From: Clostridiales bacterium UBA5446
GTDB taxonomy: Bacteria; Bacillota; Clostridia; Oscillospirales; Oscillospiraceae
Assembly: GCA_002427465.1 (NCBI GenBank)
Contig: DIRC01000020.1
Coordinates: 1-25,625, forward strand
Length of the DNA stretch: 25,625 nt
Reading direction: 5' to 3'
The stretch's first letter is position 1; each line of letters begins with the position of its first letter. This document shows positions 22,773 to 25,625 of the stretch, piece after piece. Below the pieces are notes generated by a model. That model saw only the letters and a list, made by a program, of their open reading frames with translations, searched no databases and was not told where the DNA came from. The position numbers and the translations under genes were made by a program.

Positions 22773-23639
22773 TCAAAGGCGCGCCGTCCACCGGCAGGCC
22801 GCCCCGCAGGGCAGATATAGTCCGCCGGCCGTGACCGGAAGCCCCAGTTCCTGGCTTTCCGAGCGCCCGCCAAACTTCTTCGTCAATATACTCTCGCTGA
22901 TATAGGTGAGCACCGAGGGCGAAAGCCCGGTGGTATAGGCGTTGATCAGGACAAAGAGCGGGTCGTCCGAAAGCACGCCCGAGCACAGGGAAACAAAATC
23001 CCAGAGCCCGTCCTCCAGCTTCCACACCTCTCCGCCGGGGCCGCGTCCGTAACTGGGCGGGTCCATGATGACCGCATCGTATCTGCGGCCGCGTCGAATT
23101 TCGCGTTCTACGAATTTTTGGCAGTCGTCCACAATCCACCGAACCGGCCTGTCCGCAACGCCGGAGGCGGCCGCATTCTCTTTTGCCCAAGCCACCATAC
23201 CCTTGGCCGCGTCCACGTGGCAGACGGAAGCGCCCGCCCGCAGGGCCGCGACGGTCGCCCCGCCTGTATATGCGAAGAGATTGAGCACGCTCACGGGCCG
23301 CCCGGCCTTTGTGATCATCCTCATGATATAATCCCAGTTTACGGCCTGCTCCGGAAAAAGCCCCGTATGCTTAAAATTCATGGGTTTAACATGAAAGCGC
23401 AGCACGCCATAGTCGACCTGCCAGCTGGCCGGCAGGGAACGCTTATCCCATGCCCCGCCGCCGGAGTCGCTTCTGATATACACCCCGTCGCATTTTTTCC
23501 AGCGGGGATCCCGGCGAGGCGTTTTCCATATCGCCTGGGGGTCCGGGCGCACAAGGGTATAGCTGCCCCACCGCTCCAGTCTTTCTCCCCCGGAGCAGTC
23601 GATCAGCTCGTAATCCCGCCAGTTATCGGAAACCCACAT
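22773..23639 (-). CDS. SAM-dependent RNA methyltransferase (RlmK/RlmI-like Rossmann domain)
   Basis: This 288-residue protein resembles the SAM-methyltransferase half of RlmI and RlmL/K-like 23S rRNA enzymes. The glycine motif is VLNLFAYTGGATVAALRAGA, followed by the acidic VCHVDAAKGMVAWAKEN and the catalytic-type DPPSYGRG. The N-terminal beta region (about 1-90) replaces the PUA domain of RlmI, so target and position (m5C or m2G) are uncertain. I chose the ATG at 23639 with GAGGTG just upstream, removing four residues. It heads the run methyltransferase-ecfA1-ecfA2-ecfT-truA-DUF5711-cvpA. Confidence 0.85.
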   Translation of the reverse strand: MWVSDNWRDYELIDCSGGERLERWGSYTLVRPDPQAIWKTPRRDPRWKKCDGVYIRSDSGGGAWDKRSLPASWQVDYGVLRFHVKPMNFKHTGLFPEQAVNWDYIMRMITKAGRPVSVLNLFAYTGGATVAALRAGASVCHVDAAKGMVAWAKENAAASGVADRPVRWIVDDCQKFVEREIRRGRRYDAVIMDPPSYGRGPGGEVWKLEDGLWDFVSLCSGVLSDDPLFVLINAYTTGLSPSVLTYISESILTKKFGGRSESQELGLPVTAGGLYLPCGAACRWTARL

Positions 23640-23669
23640 GGCACACCTCATCCATAATATCGGAGTGTA

Positions 23670-23698
23670 ATTATACCATTTATTATGCGCAGGGTCAA
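23670..23698 (-). promoter_or_regulatory. Strong promoter of the methyltransferase-ecf-truA run
   Basis: On the minus strand TTGACC (23698-23693), 17 bases ending in TGG and a perfect TATAAT (23675-23670) make an extended -10 sigma-A promoter. It lies about 30 bases from the ATG at 23639. It carries the same TGGTATAAT string as the rsmG promoter. Confidence 0.88.
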
Positions 23699-23703
23699 TT
23701 CAA

Positions 23704-23739
23704 TAAAAAAATAAGCGCCGAAAAGGGCGCTTATTTTTT
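23704..23739. terminator. Terminator of the binding-protein gene
   Basis: AATAAGCGCC, a short A-rich loop and GGGCGCTTATT make a stem flanked by A and T runs on both sides, giving U tracts in either direction. It begins at the stop codon of the solute-binding protein gene and directly precedes the -35 box of the next promoter. Confidence 0.9.
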
Positions 23740-24547
23740 ATTTCCCGTAATATCCCGCCGCGGCGCTGTACACAATGATTGCATCCGCCGCGCCCGAATC
23801 CAGGGCCTCAAAGCAGGCGCGGGCGCCGCCGGTGAGCCGGGTCACCTTGTTCAGGCGGTTCTTCAGCGCCTCGTCGCTGTTGAGAGCGTCCAAATATTTT
23901 GCATCCACATCCATGGCCAGCGTCTTCCCGGACAGCCGGCCCTTGCTTCGGATTCCCGAATCGGAAAGCGCCACCAGCACCAGCTCATTGGTCATATATG
24001 AGGGCAGCACCGTATAGTTCGAAGACGCGGGATCCAGCGTCAGGCCGCCCCAGGCGCAGTCGATATTTCCGGACGAAAGCTCAATATACGCATCCTCGCT
24101 CTTGATCGGCAGAAACTTAACCGCCCATCCCAGCCGCTCACATACCGCCCGGGCAACGTCCACATCAAATCCGGAATACCCCTCGCCGTCGGCATAGCTC
24201 ATGGGAAACGCCCCCCCATCCAGCCCAACAATCAGCGTGCGGCTTGGAACATCCCCGATCCGGTCCAATGCCTCCGCATCGGATGAAAAGGTCGTCGTAT
24301 CCTCCGAAAACCACTGAATCGCAAGGCTATGTATGGTTCCGTCCGCCGTCAGCTCCTTCAAGGCCGCCTCCACGTAATACCGGACAAAATCGTCATTTCG
24401 AAAGCCGATGGAAAAGGTCTCCGACCCGAAGGTCTCAAGTCTTCGGTATTTGCCGTTTGAAGACAATTCGCCCCCGCCGCAGGCGCACAGCAGAAAAATG
24501 AGGCACGCCGAGAGCATAATGGCGGCCATCCTGTTCTTTCTATGCAA
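23738..24547 (-). CDS. Solute-binding lipoprotein of an amino-acid ABC importer, circularly permuted
   Basis: This 269-residue protein starts with MHRKNR, a hydrophobic core and a lipobox ending at Cys23 (LCAC). It matches the SBP_bac_3 family, but the order is rotated. Residues 45-83, with SIGFRNDD, ALKELTADGT and IQWFSED, are the segment that normally ends this family. Residues 104-269 run from the normal start (LIVGLDGGAFPMSY, GFDVDVARAVCERLG) through lobe 2 to DSGAADAIIVYSAAAGYY, where a normal protein would enter the first segment. I chose a TTG start at 24547 because GGGAGGAG lies 6 bases upstream. It should bind a polar amino acid outside the membrane and feed the upstream permease/ATPase pair. 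It has its own promoter. Confidence 0.85.
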   Translation of the reverse strand: MHRKNRMAAIMLSACLIFLLCACGGGELSSNGKYRRLETFGSETFSIGFRNDDFVRYYVEAALKELTADGTIHSLAIQWFSEDTTTFSSDAEALDRIGDVPSRTLIVGLDGGAFPMSYADGEGYSGFDVDVARAVCERLGWAVKFLPIKSEDAYIELSSGNIDCAWGGLTLDPASSNYTVLPSYMTNELVLVALSDSGIRSKGRLSGKTLAMDVDAKYLDALNSDEALKNRLNKVTRLTGGARACFEALDSGAADAIIVYSAAAGYYGK

Positions 24548-24607
24548 AAGCGTCTCCTCCCTTGGTGTATTTCCCCGCAGTTTCTCGTTTTTTGACATAA
24601 AATAAAG

Positions 24608-24636
24608 AATTGCGCGTGTCAATGACACGCGCAATT
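24608..24636 (-). terminator. Terminator of the glnQ-like gene / leader hairpin of the binding-protein gene
   Basis: A perfect inverted repeat of 13-bp arms, AATTGCGCGTGTC and its complement around a 3-base loop, is followed on the minus strand by CTTTATTTTA. It should terminate transcripts from the ATPase gene. It abuts the -10 of the next promoter, so part of it also lies in that leader. Confidence 0.75.
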
Positions 24637-24665
24637 ATCATAATTCAAATGCGTCCCGTATTCAA
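24637..24665 (-). promoter_or_regulatory. Promoter of the solute-binding protein gene
   Basis: On the minus strand TTGAAT (24665-24660), 17 bases and TATGAT (24642-24637) form a sigma-A promoter right beside the hairpin at 24608-24636. The predicted start near 24630 lies in the hairpin's first arm. Confidence 0.7.
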
Positions 24666-24707
24666 GTGTTAATTGTAAACTGTCATGTTCCCGGAATTCC
24701 CAATACC

Positions 24708-25466
24708 TTATTGGCGGAACCGCTCCAGGAACAGCTTCGTCCTCTCCCGGGTAGGATTGCTGACGATCTCCGGCCCGCCTTCCTCAACGATCACACCGTC
24801 GTCCATAAATACAATATGATCGGAAACGTCGCGGGCAAAAGCCATCTCATGGGTAACAATGACCATAGTCATATTTTCCTCGGCCAGCTGCCGGATCACC
24901 TTGAGTATCTCGCCGGTGAGCTCCGGGTCCAGCGCGCTGGTGGGTTCATCAAAAAACAGGATATCCGGCTTCATGGCCAAAGCCCTGGCGATGGCCACCC
25001 GCTGCTGCTGCCCGCCTGAAAGCTGGTACGGATAGGCATCCGCCTTATCCTCAAGTCCCATTTTTTTCAGCAGCGCCCCGGCGGACTCCAGGGCTTCCGC
25101 CTTTGACCGCTTCTGAACGCTTACCGGCGCGTCAATAATATTTCTCAGGACGGAATAATGGGGGAACAGGTTAAAGTTCTGAAACACCATGCCGAAACGG
25201 CTTCTCATACGCCGAAGCTCCGCCGGGGAAGCATAGACAGACCTGCCGTCCCGATCCGCCCGGGCGGCATATTTTCCGAGGTAGACCAGATCACCGCCGT
25301 CCATGGTCTCCAGCAGTGTGGCGCAGCGCAGAAGGGTGGATTTTCCGGAGCCGGAAGGCCCGATAATGGCCAGCACCTCCCCCGCCATGACGGAAATGGA
25401 TACGCCCTTAAGCACCTCCATAGAGCCGAATTGCTTACTGCAGCCGTTGATTTCCAGTATTTTCAC
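24708..25466 (-). CDS. Polar amino-acid ABC transporter ATPase (GlnQ-like)
   Basis: This 252-residue ATPase has Walker A GPSGSGKST (36-44), Q-loop FQNFNLFPHYSVLRNI, signature LSGGQQQR, Walker B ILFFDEPTSALDP and switch THEMAFARDVSD, the usual set for the GlnQ/HisP family. It energises import of a polar amino acid. The start is GTG at 25466, preceded by a GGGGGCGG purine-rich SD. It follows the permease gene after 12 bases and is separated from the binding-protein gene by a terminator and promoter. Confidence 0.94.
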   Translation of the reverse strand: MKILEINGCSKQFGSMEVLKGVSISVMAGEVLAIIGPSGSGKSTLLRCATLLETMDGGDLVYLGKYAARADRDGRSVYASPAELRRMRSRFGMVFQNFNLFPHYSVLRNIIDAPVSVQKRSKAEALESAGALLKKMGLEDKADAYPYQLSGGQQQRVAIARALAMKPDILFFDEPTSALDPELTGEILKVIRQLAEENMTMVIVTHEMAFARDVSDHIVFMDDGVIVEEGGPEIVSNPTRERTKLFLERFRQ

Positions 25467-25478
25467 AAAAGCCGCCCC

Positions 25479-25625
25479 CTACCTATAATAATCCAGCGCC
25501 TTTTCAATGCGTTCCATCCCAAAGGCGACGATATAATTGAATACGTAATAAAACACGGCGGCTATGACAAAGGGCATCAAGGTTCCCTGGGAGACCGATA
25601 TTCTTTCCGCCCAGGTAAACATTTC
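25479..25625 (-). CDS. Amino-acid ABC transporter permease, C-terminal fragment (cut by window edge)
   Basis: The minus strand stays open from the window edge to a TAG stop (25479-25481), giving 48 residues with a membrane helix PFVIAAVFYYVFNYIVA and the ending GMERIEKALDYYR. This matches the last helix and the conserved tail of HisM/GlnP-type permeases, whose usual pattern is L-E-R-rich followed by YYR. Most of the gene lies beyond the window. Confidence 0.88.
   Translation of the reverse strand, partial: EMFTWAERISVSQGTLMPFVIAAVFYYVFNYIVAFGMERIEKALDYYR

Noticed and set aside
1..25625. CRISPR arrays, insertion sequences, prophage or defence genes
   Set aside because: No regularly spaced repeats, transposase motifs, terminal inverted repeats or integrase were seen; the genes are typical chromosomal ones.

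Overview
The window looks like chromosomal DNA of a spore-forming, low-to-mid GC Gram-positive anaerobe of the class Clostridia, perhaps an Oscillospirales-type gut bacterium (inference). The evidence is a set of sporulation and germination genes (spoIIP, yabP, yabQ, a SleB-type hydrolase), the Bacillota order yabP-yabQ-divIC-yabR, ecfA1-ecfA2-ecfT-truA, a CIRCE heat-shock operator, strong SD sequences and classic sigma-A promoters. GC content is moderately high, with AT-rich intergenic gaps. No phage, insertion sequence, CRISPR array or defence locus was seen; this is core and near-core chromosome.

Layout. 1-4603: a tRNA-Arg(CCT) truncated at the window edge, with a back-to-back divergent promoter driving a large ABC ATPase/FtsX-type permease fusion and a MATE exporter joined by a 1-nt overlap. 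4713-8285 (minus): a GntR/UTRA regulator with its own promoter and palindromic operator, an exported DUF1002 protein, rsmG, and a SleB-type cell wall hydrolase whose terminator stem also carries a promoter. 8286-8626: AT-rich gene-free spacer. 8627-10531: a small TSCPD protein (minus), then spoIIP and a CBS-pair protein (plus). 10580-12084 (minus): yabP-yabQ-divIC-yabR, joining spore cortex functions to division, with an unusually long yabQ/divIC overlap. 12223-12774 (plus): an exported protein of unknown function.

12796-17340 (minus): a ClpE-like unfoldase with a perfect CIRCE operator over its -10 box, followed at short spacing by threonine aldolase, a macrodomain protein and a rhomboid protease. 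This suggests an HrcA-controlled four-gene unit. 17491-23639 (minus): an RNA methyltransferase, the ECF vitamin-transporter module, truA, a DUF5711 protein and CvpA, read from one strong promoter. 23738-25625 (minus): a polar amino-acid ABC importer (partial permease, ATPase) and a lipoprotein binding protein.

The most unusual item is that last protein. Its domain order is circularly permuted: the segment that normally ends this solute-binding family comes first, directly after the lipobox, and the protein stops where a normal member would enter that segment. Next in interest are the CIRCE-controlled clpE-like operon, two places where a promoter overlaps or abuts a terminator, and an anti-SD/SD hairpin before the CBS gene.
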